NCBI GenBank assembly: GCA_910591455.2
Contig: OU342817.1
Location: 2,678,480 to 2,742,479, forward strand
Origin: Pholis gunnellus
Taxonomy: Eukaryota; Chordata; Actinopteri; Perciformes; Pholidae
Reading direction: 5' to 3'
DNA length: 64,000 nucleotides
How positions within the stretch are numbered: position 1 is the first letter of the stretch; every line of letters starts with the position of its first letter. The notes below the pieces were generated by a model, which was not told where the DNA came from, ran no database searches, and was given only the letters and a program-made list of their open reading frames with translations. Below are positions 26,790 through 40,890 of this stretch, piece by piece. Both the position numbers and the translations under genes were made by a program.

Positions 26790-29700
26790 TGTTTGCTAGA
26801 GGTCACATGTCAGGAAATATATAAACATGATTTAAAAAATGTTCCCGGTGAGGACAATCTCATGATAAATAGGGAGGAGTAGGGTTCTGTTATATTCTGC
26901 TTTCAGTTCTACTTCTCACTATCAAGAGAAACGATGAACTTTTCCATTTATTTTTCCAACACAACCTGAGTTTGCACTAGTTTATTTCTCATGCGTCTAT
27001 CAAGCCTAGTTTTGCAGATTCCATTTGAATATTCCCTTCACCATGCATGGCCTCTTTTTTTTTTTTTTCACTTCACAGATTGAAAAGTTTGTGACCGTCT
27101 CTGCTGCTGCTGCTGTGGAAAAACAATCGTTCGAGGACAATTTATGAGTTATGTGGGAATTTCTGGTTTTGTTCATCTCCGTTTGTTCTTTAGATTAGAG
27201 AAAGAACTTTCCACGACCTGTTGAATATTCAATTGAAACAAGAAACTTCTATGTATGTACTCATTCAAAAAAATATATGTAGTGTATCTCTTCCCCTGGC
27301 AAGCCATTCAATCTTCCACCCAATGGCATCAGGGAAACAGCCGCTTCCTCCACACTGTGAATGATCACAGTCTGAAAAGCTGTCAGCGGCATTGGCTCCT
27401 TCAGTGGGTCCACTCGCACTCCCTTCTGTTTTGGAGTCAACAGGGGGACGGTGAATTCCCGGAGAGGCCGGGTAACGCTGTTTGGGTGAATACAGACGAG
27501 ACGCCGGCTCCCTTGTCTCTCCGAGAGGCAGCGGAGCGTTCACTTCTATCTCACACGCTGGCAAACTTCCACCCCGGCTATCTCGTATACCTTTTCATTT
27601 TAGGGTTTATGAACTCGCATGCATGCAAGAGCGAGCACATGCACGCGGGGGAGCAGGAAAGTGGAAAAACGCACAAAACTGTTGGTGTGACAACCTCTTT
27701 CATTTGAGATGATTTTTCACGCGTTTACTGAAGTACTGTACTTTAACACGGTTTTGAGGTTTCATAACTTGACGTGATTATATTTCAAATGACTTTGATC
27801 CTTGAAATATAGAGAGGCATCTTGGTGTTTTCACTCCACTGCAGTGGTACAGTGGCTGCTACTGGTTACTCTGCAGGTTCAGATCACATGTCCGTATCCC
27901 AAACGTTCAGGTGAAGATCTTGTGGCTCCACCGTGTCACCTCTTCAGGACTCCTTCGATCAACAGGCTCGGTCATCTGAACGACGGAATGCGTCTACGAC
28001 TATCTAAACACATTTAGTTTAATGTGTAAAGAATGTGTAATCCTTCAACCGATCAGAAAGCAGGGACATCGCTTTCAGATCACTTAATTCCATATGCAAA
28101 TATTTAGGGCATTTTCATAATGCATATATTAACACATACCAGGTACTTATTAATGACTGAAACATTTAATATTGACGTGGAACATTTGTCAACAAGAGAA
28201 CATTTGATATTTGAGTACATTTTACCATTACTCAAAGGGCATTTCTGGTTTGAGTTGGATCGTGTTTTTGCCATCATATTAATCATTTATATTAAATCTG
28301 ACTTACCAAATAAACAGCTGAGATCAAGGCACATGTTAACATCACAACATCAATGTCCAACGGGGCATAAAACAAGGACAAGTCAGTCAGAGTGTGCATC
28401 TGAACAGTTAATAATAATTAACATTAATAATTCCCTCACTGTGTTAAGATAACTTGTTAAGATGTTGTAACTGGAATCAATGGGTGTAATTGTGCAGTGT
28501 GGAAACCATCTCTCGTGATACAGCCATAGTAAACCGTAATGGATGTTTAACAAACATTTTGAGTGATAATTATTCAGTTTGCATATACGCATATGCATTC
28601 ACACACACACACACACACACGACTGAAGGCATAATCTCCTCCCAGGTTTACGCCTAGCCTGACCCGACAGATGATTTATTTACACAGATGCAAAAATGAA
28701 GCCGTCAGTGGAAAGTTTGGAAAAGGGCAGGCACTTTAAAAAAAATATTTGCCATGTGATTGGATGAACCATCTGTCAATCAAACTCAAAGCAAAGAAGA
28801 AGGGAGATAATCATCTTTTCCATTGAAACAAACGTTCTTTGTTCTTCTTTCAATGAAGAAACGCTCTCCAGTTCAGATACAACGGATGCTATTGCAGCAT
28901 CTACGCTGAACGAGATGCAGTTCTCCGTGATCTCGTAACATTTATTCAAGTTTTGCGAGCAGAAATTTCCATTATTGCTTCAGTTACTCACGTAGAGTAT
29001 TTAGCTTCTTCCACCAGTCTGGGAAGAAACAAATTCACCAAGACCTGAGCTGAGGAAACCCTCTCCAAACCAACAAGATCAACTCCAAACACAAGCTGTT
29101 TAAGATCAAGGCTGTTTTCCTCCTCTCCTGAAAAGATGTGATTTATGAGGTTTCCACCTGACGGCGATACGTTTTATTTGATGTGAGAGCACATGCACAC
29201 ATATGAAAACACTCAGATGTTCTGAACTACCAATGCATGTGTGCATACACCCACAGATGAACGCACACACGCATACACACACACATACACACCACATTTC
29301 AAAATCCAATTAGGCTGGTGCTGTGGGATCTCAGCCCTACATGCCAAATGGCTTTGAGTGTGTGCACGTCATCCACAGTGCGAGACAGCTGACAACAAGA
29401 TTATGGCCATGAGCGGTGCATTTGTGGTTCGGCCCGATGATAGCATATTATTAGCGCGGCGGAAGAGACCGAATGTGTCCTCCACCATGTGACGGCTTGA
29501 GTCATTTGATCCATGCAAGGAACAATGTCGAAAAAGCTGTTTTCTTTTTTTTTTTATGTGCGAGTGGTTTGTTTGTTTGTACAATTTGTGCATGAATGAG
29601 TAGGCCTGTGTGTGTGTGTGTGTGTGCCTGCACATCTGTGACTGCAGATGTAATAACAAGAATACGATATAAACTAAGACTTATTTTGTGCTGCAGGAAA

Positions 29701-30489
29701 TTACATAAAAAAAGCCCTCAGATATCACATGTCTATCATAATGTATCAGTCTAGAAATAAAGATGATTAATCCGACCTTTAGGTATTCAATTTGTTTCCA
29801 GATTCAGACATCAAACCAAGGCTGGTGAGCAGTCTTGGTTTTCTATTTTAATACACTTCAAAATAGAAGTCAGCAGAATGTGCAATTTATCTGAAACACC
29901 TCAAACACATTTAGAGTGGAGCAGAGTGCCAGCCTGCAGTGACACTGAACAACTGTCACATTTGTAAAGCTGCAGCCTGCCTGCTTATTGTTATCTTGGC
30001 CTGATTTGTCTTTTAAACAATTACATGAATCCCAAGCCAGCCTTGACATCCCAGATGCTGGGTTTTCCCCGCAGAAAAGCGCCAATTCAGCTACTAAACG
30101 GTAATCACTGATGATCGTCGGCGAATTTGGTTCATTGCCAAAACCTGGACCAGAGTCATTTTGATTTGTCCGCTATACGTAGCTGCCAGGTTTTTGAGTT
30201 TTTTCCCCCTCCGCATTGCTAATTCAACTTAAAAGTTTCTTCCGCAAAAGTTTTCAGCATTAAGTCACTGGAATCACCTGGATAATTTCAGGATGCAATA
30301 ATTTCATTTTATGGCCATTAGCTGCAATTATTTAAACGTTTTTTTAAGTAATCATGTCTTTTTTCGCCCACATCAATTTTATACTTCGATTGGCTTTAAA
30401 TACTACATTACCCGTTTCTACCATGGATGTATTAAGAGAACGGGCCACTCAGAATTACTGCCAATTCCCCCCCAGTGGCCGACTGTGGT
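26790..30489. other. Intergenic, no gene seen
   Basis: Contains the longest non-klf6 plus-strand ORF (27255-27707, 150 codons), which has no domain, signal peptide or compositional sign of a real protein. Short CA/TG tracts otherwise. Confidence 0.6.
28600..28620. repeat. (CA)n microsatellite
   Basis: About ten units; a TG tract of similar size is at 29607-29626. Confidence 0.9.
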
Positions 30490-30664
30490 ACTCCATCCAC
30501 CCATCATCGTTGAGCAGCCTCAGCGGGGCATTCCAGACATCCCTCTCCCCAGCAACGTTTTTCAGCTTCCACTGGGGAATCCCTCCAGCGTGTTCCGGGT
30601 CTACCTTATTAAGGCCTCCTACAGTTAGATGTGCTCGGGAAAACCTCTAACAGGAGGCGTCCAT
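30490..30664 (-). mobile_element. Inverted LINE 3' fragment
   Basis: The reverse complement contains GGTTTTCC..GCAC, ACCCGGAACACGCTGGAGGG, ATTCCCCAGTGGAAGCTG, AACGTTGCTGGGGAGAGGG and then TGGGTGGATGG, the same terminal region as the fragment at 18524-18655. The overlapping 98- and 105-codon ORFs are remnants in this repeat. Confidence 0.5.
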
Positions 30665-33600
30665 TAGGCGTCCTGTGGTACTCTCAACAACAAATACCCT
30701 GCAGCACAAATAAAACTAAACATTTTCCCAGTAAACTGCCTCAGTAAAATAAAAACCTGTGAAAGAAACACCTCCATTTGCAAACAAAATCAATTATTAG
30801 TTTTGGACCTCTCGTGTTTTGTTTTAGTTTTGTAAAGTCTAGAAAAGTGATTTTATGTGCTTGGTATAATCCTAATGTAAACTTTCTGCGCCAAACAGGA
30901 TTGAGCCCACGCAGCACAACCACTAGTGTAATGCAATGGGCTGCACAATGCAACACTTTTTGGGGGCATATGCACTGCATATCTAGTTCTTAAGATTTTT
31001 TTTTCCAAACCAAAATTCTCATTCAGGAGTCGCAGTTGACTTTTCTGCCAACCATTTTTATTTACACACTGTTGTGCCTTTTGATTTTTGTCAAAAAAAA
31101 GACATCTTCTAACACATGTTTTTGTACCGATGATTCAGTCGGGAGAGTTTCATGCCCCGGGTGCTTTGCAGTGACTCAGTCACCGCATCAGTCAAACCTC
31201 TGATTCCACTGAGCTGCTTAACAGGGTTGAACTCAGATTTCAGACTTGTTTCCATTGGAACAAAAACTTTTATAAACACAGATAATATGATGCTACCACT
31301 CAAATCTGTGAAATACTGCATCCATGCAGGACATATTAGCTTTGCTTCATGGCATTACGTAATATATTTTGTATCTGAGCAACCTGTGTGCCGCTACAAA
31401 CCTCACCTCTCATACCTTTCATGCATTTGTTAAAAACAAAGAACGATCCAGATTGTTTGCAGCTGCCGTCGGCGTCAGGTCTGGTGCTGAAGCCGTCAGC
31501 TTTGGACCGCCGTCGCTCCAAGTAAACTTCTTCAGACGGAGACTTACTGTAGAATTAAGTATCTCTCTGTGTCGCGCAAGAAAAGACGAATGAAAAATTG
31601 AACAATGAAAGCATAAAAGTAGACGACGAGGGATTGTTCTGCAACAGGAGGAATGCCCTTAAAACCCGCCTGTGCTGGTGTATGTGCTTACAGTGTAGCT
31701 TTCTACATTTCCCCTGTGGAGTCACTTTGTAGTTTTTTTTTCTTTTTTTTTTATTCCTCCACAGTGCACTCCTATTGCCAATTAGCTGACAGTTGTTTTA
31801 TTATTCTTTTTCAAAAACCTCAATCCTTAAAAGTGAAAGAGAAAAAAATAAAAAAAACTCAGCTCATCATTCCACCAGAGCATCGCCGGTGCACCTCGCA
31901 CCCCCAGTCACAAAAACCTCGGGAGGTTCACTCAGAATAGCTCAGTGATCAAAAGGCATGAAAATGACACGTTGTTTTGCATTGCTTTGGAACGGCGTTT
32001 TTGGTGGGTGGCCAAATATTTGGGGGTGGGAAACACGTCAAAAATGTGGCACGGTTTCATGAACTATTCATGTTTCCTCCATATGTGTTTGTCAGTCAAG
32101 CATATGTCTTCTGTTCAGAGCAAGTGGGCGTGAGTAATCGCGAAGCCTTTGACCCGGGAAGAGTTATTGTCCGTGGCTCCCGAGAGAAAGAAAGTTATAA
32201 CTGAATTATAGCACGTTTATTACAAAGGTATACGTACTGTGAAATGAAGTGGACAATGGAAATATATTAGAAAACCAGCAAAGGGAAGACGCATTGTTTT
32301 GCCCGTGAAGCTCTTTAAAGGAAACTCATCTAGACTCTCAACAAACAAATTAACCCAACTGCTCATTATATTTGCTCTAAAGTTCAGGTTCTTGTGTTTG
32401 ATTTTAGACGAGGGGAGGTGAAAAATACGCCATCGGGTAGTAAACACAAGATTTCGGAAACCATAACATTTCGGGCATGGCCGGATAATGAGACAATGGG
32501 CCCCTGGGCTCAGACATGAAGGGCCACATCACCTCATTTTGTTTTTCTCTGTGGTCGTTTTGTGTGTCTTTTAGTCATCTGTGTGTCTAGTCCTAGTTGG
32601 TTGGTTTGAGGGACATGTTGTAGGTAGAGGTCAGGTGGTCCATGACACTTTGGGCCCAGTAGGCCATTTTAGAAATCCATTCCTGATTTTGGGGGAACAC
32701 AACGACTTAGGTTGAGTTGATAGTATTCAAAGCTCACACTCCACATCTCACCTATACTCTCACCTGCTTCAAAGGAAATTATAAATCCACACAAAGCATA
32801 CTAATAAAAAACTACAGTAGAGGTGTCGACACAAACTAATGTGTGTTGGAAAGTCAGAGATACAGCTTCAGCGATGCTTCTATTTATATTATTGGATCAT
32901 CGGCAATGAATCCAGATACCACATCTACAGCAGATGTTGTAGAAACATAATATTGTGAGACTTTTTACCACATTAGCTTGATTTTTTTTAACCAACTTTC
33001 ACAGCTTTAACCACCCAAATGACCTCATCTCACTCAACCTTCCCCCTTCATCCCTGCCGTCGTTGTGCAGCCGTCAGCCAGCGTGCTATCGGTGTTGATA
33101 TGTGCTCGAGTGGCCGACGTGGCCGACGCAGCGATGACCTAAAAGAGTTGTGTGGTAAACACGAAGTTAAGCCGGGCCAGTGTTTACATGCAGCGCAGGG
33201 GTTTGTTGTGACGCAGGTCCCTCTGGTAGTCCTGAGAGCCGGCGAGCTGTCAACAAGAACCTGGCATCTGATAAACCGAGGTCGGTTATGAGCTATTCAA
33301 ATAACGGGCCCTTGGTGTGAAGGGTCTCAGCTGAGAAGAGAAGAGGAACCATGGAATGAAGAGTGTACTCACCACCACACACATACAGTGTACTACATAT
33401 ACAGAAACGTATAAATACTATAATCAAGGAATGTCATTGCGTTGAATTTAGGCCTGCAGGACCCACTGACGGAAAACAATGACATTGCAATGTTCTGATC
33501 CCATCATAACTCAAAATAGAGGTCCCATGTGCTCCACTGTTTGCAAATGATGCAAACGTGAACTTTAAATTAGATTTTTTTTTTTTTTTACTTTTCTCAT

Positions 33601-34537
33601 TATCTTCTTTTCATGTAGAAAGTGTTCTGGCCCTTTTTTTTAAAGAGCCGCATTTAAGCGTGGCGTAATGTCTTCATTTAAATTGCCATCAGTGTGTGAA
33701 TCTAACTGGTATTAGGCAATAAAGGTTTTATTACTGGTCCAGTGGCTTTGAATTTATCAATATGCATTACAGCACATGTATTTCGGGCATTGACGTTGAC
33801 AATTCATGTGTTTTTACACAAAAAGAACAGAAGGGACTTTTTTTGTTCTTTCGTCGTCATTGTACGAAGCAGCAACAGTGACAAACGTTGCTACAGAGGC
33901 TAGTTCTGTAGCTCGGTCAGGACAGGTGACTCGCAGTCAGGTGACCCAAATGTTGTGTCCGTGTCAGTGTAGCTGAGGTGACATCACTTAAGTAACCTGC
34001 TGTCACCCTCCTCCTCATGTCACATGCAGTAGAGGTGTGCTTGGTGGGAATGGAGCTGATGACTGAGGATAGAAATACAGATTAGCTCAAATAATAACAG
34101 ACGATGTGTGTGTAAAACTGAATAGATTGAGATTTAGATGCTCTATTCTTTGACATTCATTGAAGTAATAAGTAAAGTAAATCCTACAGTCAGGTACCAG
34201 TTAAGTCTTGACCTCTCGCTAGTCCACGCTCAGCGGCTAGGATGTGACAAAGCGAGAGAACCGATGTGATACAATGGCTGCTTTTTCCCGAGAGTTGACA
34301 CGTGCTGACACCGGGGAGAGGAGAGTGGCGAGCGGGTCGTCGGTAATACAGCGCTAGTCAAGCCGCTGTGTACGCTCACATAACAATGCATCACATGCTA
34401 CCTTTCAGGAGTGAATGAATGGGAAGAGCTTGGAAAAAATAAATGCATGTTTCTGATTCGTTGTCAGTCAGACTGGATTACCAGCTGGGCGAAGTGGGCA
34501 ACGGCCAAAACATAACTCAGGTAACACTTGGCTTTTG
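30665..34537. other. Intergenic, nothing supported
   Basis: AT-rich unique sequence with T runs near 31733-31752 and 33577-33590. No gene or RNA signal. Confidence 0.65.
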
Positions 34538-34860
34538 GTTATTTAAAGGTACTACGAGGAACTTTTGTGTTGATTTTGTAAGTCCCAGTGTTTCTGAGTA
34601 CCAGATTCCCGAAACAAAACCTCTCATTTTTAACTGCAGCAGAGTCTGACAGTCTGCCCCACACAGTCCTGGTTCTGGTTCTCCTGTGCCTCCCTGCTTT
34701 CCTTCCAGCGGTCCCAGCAGTACGGCCTCCTGCCCGGAGCTCCGACTGCAGGTTGAAGGCGACGGCGAAACCCGTTCTGATCCGTCTGCGACGGGCTGGT
34801 CGATGCTGGCTGCGTTGCGCTATACCTACCAGGCGATCAAATGTCAATGACGGGCGGGAA
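34538..34860 (+). mobile_element. Partial copy of family 1 inverted-repeat element
   Basis: Begins TTTAAAGGTACTACGAGGAAC, which is close to the consensus terminus, then follows the 53.3-kb copy through the shared GTCTGACAGTC...GGTTCTGGTTCTCCTG region and the TCCAGCGG..CCAGCA.TACGGCC block. The 3' half differs and no matching right terminus is seen, so it is truncated or rearranged. Confidence 0.55.
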
Positions 34861-35592
34861 AAATGATTCATCGCAGACATCGAGCTATCGCTGCTTACTC
34901 TGCTGTTGAATGAGGAGGAGGAGGGGAAATTCTATAGTTCATTGTCATTAAAAATTGCTAATATCAATGTCCGTTCCAATACCTACCGGCATAAAGACAG
35001 GAAGTCGGTGGTAAAGCAGTTGCTGCCTCGGTCAGTTGACAAGCAGAGCGACTCCATGCCTGACGCTGAAAAGTTGAGAGTATTTAAACTTTTATGCGCG
35101 TCTAAAAAACGCCTGAAAATCGAGACCTGCGGCACAAAACAATGGGTTTGGGGACGATGTGTTTCTAGGGACGTGTCTCGGTGTGATCGGCCCCTCACTG
35201 AAGGATGAGGCCCTGTCATGTTGAAGGGTCCTGCAGGGTATTCTACATATCTCTATACTGTATCCACTCTTAACTGTTGCAGCCTATTTGCGAGACCAAT
35301 CATATTGATTTGAGTTCCTATTACTTTGCAATTATTTGAACTTTTTTTAACAATGAGCCCAACTCTGCGGGCTGGAAGTTGGCTCGTAATTGGATTTCGA
35401 GAGCGATGTGCTTGTATGTGATTGTGTGCGTTGGTGAATTTGGAGTCGTGACAGTTCACATCTGTCTCTCTCCCTCTATCTCTTTCTCACACACTCCCTC
35501 TCTACCTGTGTGTGTGTCTGTGAACGCAGGGGGTCTATCCTTGTGTGTGTTGGTGCGAGGTTAGTGTGTTAGTGTGTGTAAAGAGGCAAGAT

Positions 35593-35635
35593 ATTTATAT
35601 ATATATATATTTATTTTGTGTGTGTGTGTGTGTGT
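35593..35635. repeat. (AT)n then (TG)n microsatellite
   Basis: AT-dinucleotide tract at 35593-35610, then (TG)n at 35617-35635. Confidence 0.85.
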
Positions 35636-38164
35636 ATATTCCGGGCACATTGTCTGGACAGGGAAAATGAGAATGGATGGGATTGTAATTACTGAATGGA
35701 GATATCCACACAGTGTGAAATTAGAAAAGGCTGGGCGAAAACCTCCCACGGGCACAGCCGGTAAAGAGAGAGTAGTTGTCATGGAGATAGGTGAATTCAA
35801 ACAGGGTTTCGCAAACCTTCAGGGAAAGAGGTGCGAGTGAGTTTTCCCCTTCATGTGTGTGTGTGTGTGTAGGGCGGTGGTGGTTTGGGGGGGGGGGTGT
35901 TTATGGATTGTTTTGTTTTTTTTGTCTGTGAAAGAGGAGAGAAAAGTTGCTGTGACCTTGATGGAGACGCAGACGGGGTGTTTTAAATTCTTCTACATTC
36001 AAACGCACAATGATGAGCCGTACGTGGGCTGAGAGTGGAGGAGGGGGTCCCACGGGCGACGTCTCGACTGGGAATGGGGCGTACGTGTCCCCCCTTCTGT
36101 CAAAAACGCAGTTTGAGTGACTCGCTCAGCTCTGAGTTAAGGGGAAATCCAGATACACACATTTGTTTTCATTTTTGCCTCTCAGGCTGCACAGGCTGCC
36201 CTGGGAATCTGATTGGTGGAGCTCTTTGTGGCCACATGCAGGAAGTACCCGACAGACACTGCTCACTACTAACAACTGCAACTTTCTTTTCTTTTTTTCG
36301 ACAGATAAATAAATAAATGCTGATCTAAACATTGGAAGTTCACATCAAACTAAGCTAAGTTCTCATTACATTCATTTATTTTTAATAAAATTAAAATGTT
36401 TTAACATTGTTAGCCATGCTGGCGGCAAATCAGACTTTTCCTTTAGCGCCACCAGCAAATTGACACTTTTGGCTTTGGCTTTTCAAACCCATCCACGTCA
36501 TTATTAGACGGTCACAGTAACTGACCTAAGAGCAGGAAACACAAACACAGGACTGTCACCCAGGAGACCACTTTCCGTGTCCCGTGTGAAACCAAGTCAA
36601 AGTTGTCTTCTTTCACCTTACTTTTGTTCCATATGTTAAAGTACTTGTGTTGCCTTTAACCAAGTGGTTTGTCACGTAAGTAAACCTAAAAAACAATTAA
36701 ATACACTGATAGTTTATTTTGAAAAGAAACGCATGTAGCGAACGGAAACCATGTTTCCCGTGAACACAGAAGTTTATTTTGAAAAAAACAAGCAGAAACC
36801 GACACACCGCCCCCCCGACACAACCACGACTGACGCTTGAACCTCTCAAGCGTCACCGAGAGCTTCACAGTTCACTGGCCAAGCTTTCGGTATTTGACGA
36901 GTGGGGAGTGAAGCTGGGAATGGCATCGTGTTGGGTATCCATGATACCCAGAAGACACGTCACCGGTTGGTGTCTAAATGTCCTTCTTAATGTCGGTGAA
37001 GATGACAGGCTTCCCCTCTGTTGACAGAGGCATCATGGCCGGATGGAAACAGAGATAGACTCGGGTCACTGACGAGCTAGAATCCGGTGTATGCGGTCAC
37101 GGCAGTATCTTGGAGGAGATCCCAGAGTGGGACGTACTTGGCAGCGAGCCACCTATTCCACCACGCCATGACCGCATTACGTAACCACCAGCCAGAGACA
37201 GGGAGTGGGGGGGGGGGTTAGATTCCTTTGTCAGAGTTCAAAGTGCGCTGTGAAGAGATAATGGCCTCCTTTTATCAGTATGCCATAGTAATGAGCTTGT
37301 TCATCACCTAGGGGGGGAGAGTAGTGGGAGGGGAGGATGAGTGGGGGTTCAGAGGCGGAGGAAGGCTGAGGAATGCCCATCCATCAGGCAGCGAAACCCG
37401 TAGCGTGGCCAGAGCCCCGGCCCCCTTAAACCTCCAGACCTCTTCATCACTGTCTGTGAACACAGGGTTTGGAAATGCTATCCAGGCCTCAGAACAAGGG
37501 AGAATGAGCCCCAAACGGAGGGTTTAGCTCCACAATCCAACCATTTCTGATTCTCTATTGATGTCATGAGGAGAAATCTGCATAAGAAAACCATAAGACA
37601 TATAAATAAATGTATAAAACGTGGCAAAACCGGTCACAAAAATGTATACAAATACAGTGCGCAAGAAGGCGTCAAATAAAACCTGTTGTACAACCACCCA
37701 ACAAACGATGACAGCGATCCTTCTCTAACCTTCAGTCCAACTTAATGTAAACTTAGACAGACCTCAGCTGTTGAGATGGCAGAGCAGAACAGAAATATGG
37801 CACTAAGAACCTACTGTGCCATTCAGGTATGGGGACTATGACGATACAGTTACCTGCAGCAAGGTTTCAACGCCAACCGAATAATGAAAAAGTCGGATTT
37901 CTAACAGTCTAATTTTGTAAAATTGGAACCCAGGAAATTATGTTTTCTTAAGTTGGTTTAGAACTGTTTCCTAAAGTGTTTTGAGAGTTGTTTTCTTTTT
38001 TTCAATAGAGCTGGATCTTGTTGCCGGGCAGAAATGCAGCACAGCATCCCCTTCCTGTCCAGCTGGCATGTCCGCTCGTAGATACTGAGAGCTGTTGCTC
38101 AAGGACACTTGAGCAGTATGGATGTCGGCTCCCAGTGGGACTCTATTAAAACGGAACGTCTACG

Positions 38165-38189
38165 AGAAAGAAAGAAAGAAAGAAAGAAA
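38165..38189. repeat. (GAAA)n microsatellite
   Basis: Six GAAA units. Confidence 0.9.
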
Positions 38190-38619
38190 TGCTGTGGCTT
38201 GTGTGGCTGTATGATGAAGAGTTTATATGCATCTCTCAGTGATTGAATCTTCAACTTTCTTCTTCTCTGTCATCGATGACCACATCACCAATTGTTACGT
38301 CATAGGTTTGACAATTGTGCTCTGTATTCATATTTGCTTGCAATGTTCTTTATTTTGAAATTCAAACCAGTAATCGGGGAGTTTTCTTAGATTATTATTA
38401 TCATTTTCTTTGATTATCCAGAGGAAAGAGCTGTTGTCATTCACTTCTACAGTAAGAGAGACCAATACCTCTAATAAATGTAATAAAAACTGTAGATGTG
38501 CAGTTAAATCTACTCATGCTGATTATAATCGTAAGATTGTTTGAATTCATTCAGAGTGACAGGACAGAACATCAGCTAATTGCCCAAATGTAAATGGAGC
38601 ATTATAAACCGCTGGAGAC

Positions 38620-38660
38620 CAACAAACTGTCCAATATAAAATATATTGGACAGTTTGTTG
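38620..38660. repeat. Perfect 19-bp inverted repeat with 3-nt loop
   Basis: The left arm CAACAAACTGTCCAATATA (38620-38638) and right arm TATATTGGACAGTTTGTTG (38642-38660) are exactly complementary around AAA. It is not followed by a T run and lies in intergenic DNA about 7 kb from the klf6 stop, so it is not a bacterial-type terminator. Origin unknown. Confidence 0.9.
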
Positions 38661-40301
38661 AATCTTTAAAGTTTACAGGACTCACCGCTGTCTTTTTGTG
38701 GCTGTCCGGAGAGGTTCCCGGGTGACGTGGAGTTGACGGACTACTATCCCCACGTGGGGTCGCTGACCTCCACTTTCCTTTTGGTTTAACAAGCAACCTC
38801 CCCCCCCCCCCCTCCAGGGTCGCAGAGGTGGACATATGAGCTCTGAGGGGGAAGAGTGTGTGTGGGATCTCGTTCTTCTGGTTAACCTTGAATGTTCTCA
38901 TTCATTTCACTGATAGCATATGAATGCATCCTCTCAATGCTCTTTGCTAAAGCTTCCACCAGGGCAGAGATTCAAATGAGAGGAGCAAAGCGTTTGAGTC
39001 CCTCACTGGAGTCGCCTCATTATAACTGTAGGCTAGTATTTACAAGCCGGGTGCTGCACAACGGAATAGATAAATGCACATATTGATCATTCCTACCCTG
39101 TGATGTATTATACAGTTACTCTCAGAAATATAATTGGCCTTGAATTAGTCATGTCTGCTTCTCAAATAATCCCGTCAGATTAGGTTTACAGAGGTGCTGG
39201 AGTTAAATTACTGCAGCAGTAAAAACTGGAGTGACAGGTTGTGGTTGCTAGTCTGGTCAGTCAGGGTCGAAGGACTCTGAGGCCGTGACCTTTGTGTTGT
39301 TTTAGGGAAAGTCAGTTAAAATGACCTGGGGGATAGTTTACAAGTTCCACAAATAGACACAAATAACGAACAGTGCATTAAGTCTAATACTGTACTGACG
39401 TTTTTAAGACCTGATGTCTTTGAATTGGACTGGTTATAGATGAAAACACCAGCGGCAGCATTCAAACTCCAAGGAATCTTTTTCCGAACACATATTGTCA
39501 TAAACCTTAACGTTTAAAGAGTCTTCAGAGCATTAATACATCTGCAATGTAAATATATTGTTGAGAAATGTCTACCTGAGCGGTGAATGAAGTCGTTCTC
39601 CCACTGTGTGTGTGTGTTTTTATCTCAGCTTTTCTGAGCTTTGTTAAGTGCATTCTAGTACATGCGAGTCTCTCTGTTGTGCCGCACTGGCTAGCTTAAG
39701 GCTGCCGCTCTGCACCGCGCTCGTTCTACGGTTACAGCTGATAACGGCGACGGCGATAGCGATGAAGCGTAACGCAAACCCTCTGGTTCCCCCTCAGGTA
39801 AACGCCGTTGGCTCTGTCAGCGCTGTTTGCCGTTGTTAGCACCGTTAGCTGCGGCCATGTTGAGAGCCGTTTGGAGGCAAAAGAAATGCTCTGAACTCCG
39901 TATTGAGCACTTTTAAAGAAGACGCTACGTCTTATTGTCTAATCGCCAAAGTCTCTCTCTGTTGGCCATCTCAGTATATATTTTTACAAATCTCCAACTG
40001 AACTCAGACTTAATTTGGGTGTTTAAATACCTAATTTGAGCTGTGATACCTGCAAGGATTTGCATAGTTATGCAATGCATGCTCTGTATCTAGCTGTGAC
40101 TACAACTATTAGTCTGATGGTTCTTATAATAAAAATACAACATCTACGAATATATCTATTTCTTTACATACACTTGTCAAACATTCTTCCCACAATGCCC
40201 CCACATTCAGGTTCTCTGTGGGGGGAAAAGGATCCACTTTTACCACTTAATTGTCTAAAGCCAGAGCACCATGCTCGTCTCTAATTGTGAACACAGTGGG
40301 A
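38661..40301. other. Intergenic, nothing supported
   Basis: C-rich patch at 38800-38814; otherwise unique AT-rich DNA without exon signals. Confidence 0.65.
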
Positions 40302-40890
40302 AGTCTAATAGCTATCGGGGAAAAAGAAACAAGGCCGGTGTGAGTCTGTCACGGTCATGCATATTTAATTGATATAAATGCTGTTATTGTGTCCACGAAA
40401 TAATTGACAGTGCAGCAATACAAATCAAGACCGTCCCCAATTCCACAATATTTCTCAAAAACCCCACTGTGATGAGATCCTTCGAAAGACGTGCGTGAAC
40501 ATGTTTTGGCCTCGTAGAAGATTTCTTGTCACCAGGTGATGAGAAGCTCTCCATCCAGAAGTATCAGATTGAGGAAATACGATATGTCCTTTATTTAATC
40601 TCTTTCTCCCCCCGCACTTGACTTATTTCCTGTCTTTACTTGTTTATTTTATTATATTGCACAGTTTTTAGTTCTGGTAATTTGAATTAAAACACCAATA
40701 CATATCTCTCTTGAGAGCGCTTCAATTATTCAGGGGCTTTGGGGCACGGAGCGTGGCAGGCTCTGTGGAGCAGCGTCAAAGCTGAAGCACTTTGTGCCTG
40801 CAATCGGAGATGAAGAGGCTATTTGTCTGTGTAGTGTGCGGAGCTCTTATCGGGGATTTGTTTGCGGCACAACTTAATTTGCATAAATTT
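40302..40890 (+). promoter_or_regulatory. Module A of a paralogous non-coding pair (candidate enhancer)
   Basis: Shares ordered blocks with 62495-62860: AATAGCT then an A/G-rich stretch; a 29-nt block at 40345-40373 (26/29 identical to 62548-62576, containing GGTCATGCATATT); AAAGCTGAAGCACTTTG at 40778-40794 (16/17); and a 22-nt block at 40858-40879 (18/22). The last two blocks have nearly the same spacing (80 versus 74 nt). It lies about 4.9 kb beyond the klf6 stop codon. The enhancer role is inference. Confidence 0.5.

Larger units (their letters stand above)
34861..38619. other. Intergenic, nothing supported
   Basis: Contains TG/AT tracts, G-rich patches at 35888-35899 and 37206-37217, and a GAAA tract. 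No recognisable ORF. Confidence 0.65.

Noticed and set aside
27255..27707. 150-codon plus-strand ORF
   Set aside because: No domain, repeat structure or splice context suggests a real protein; this length can arise by chance in 64 kb of six frames.
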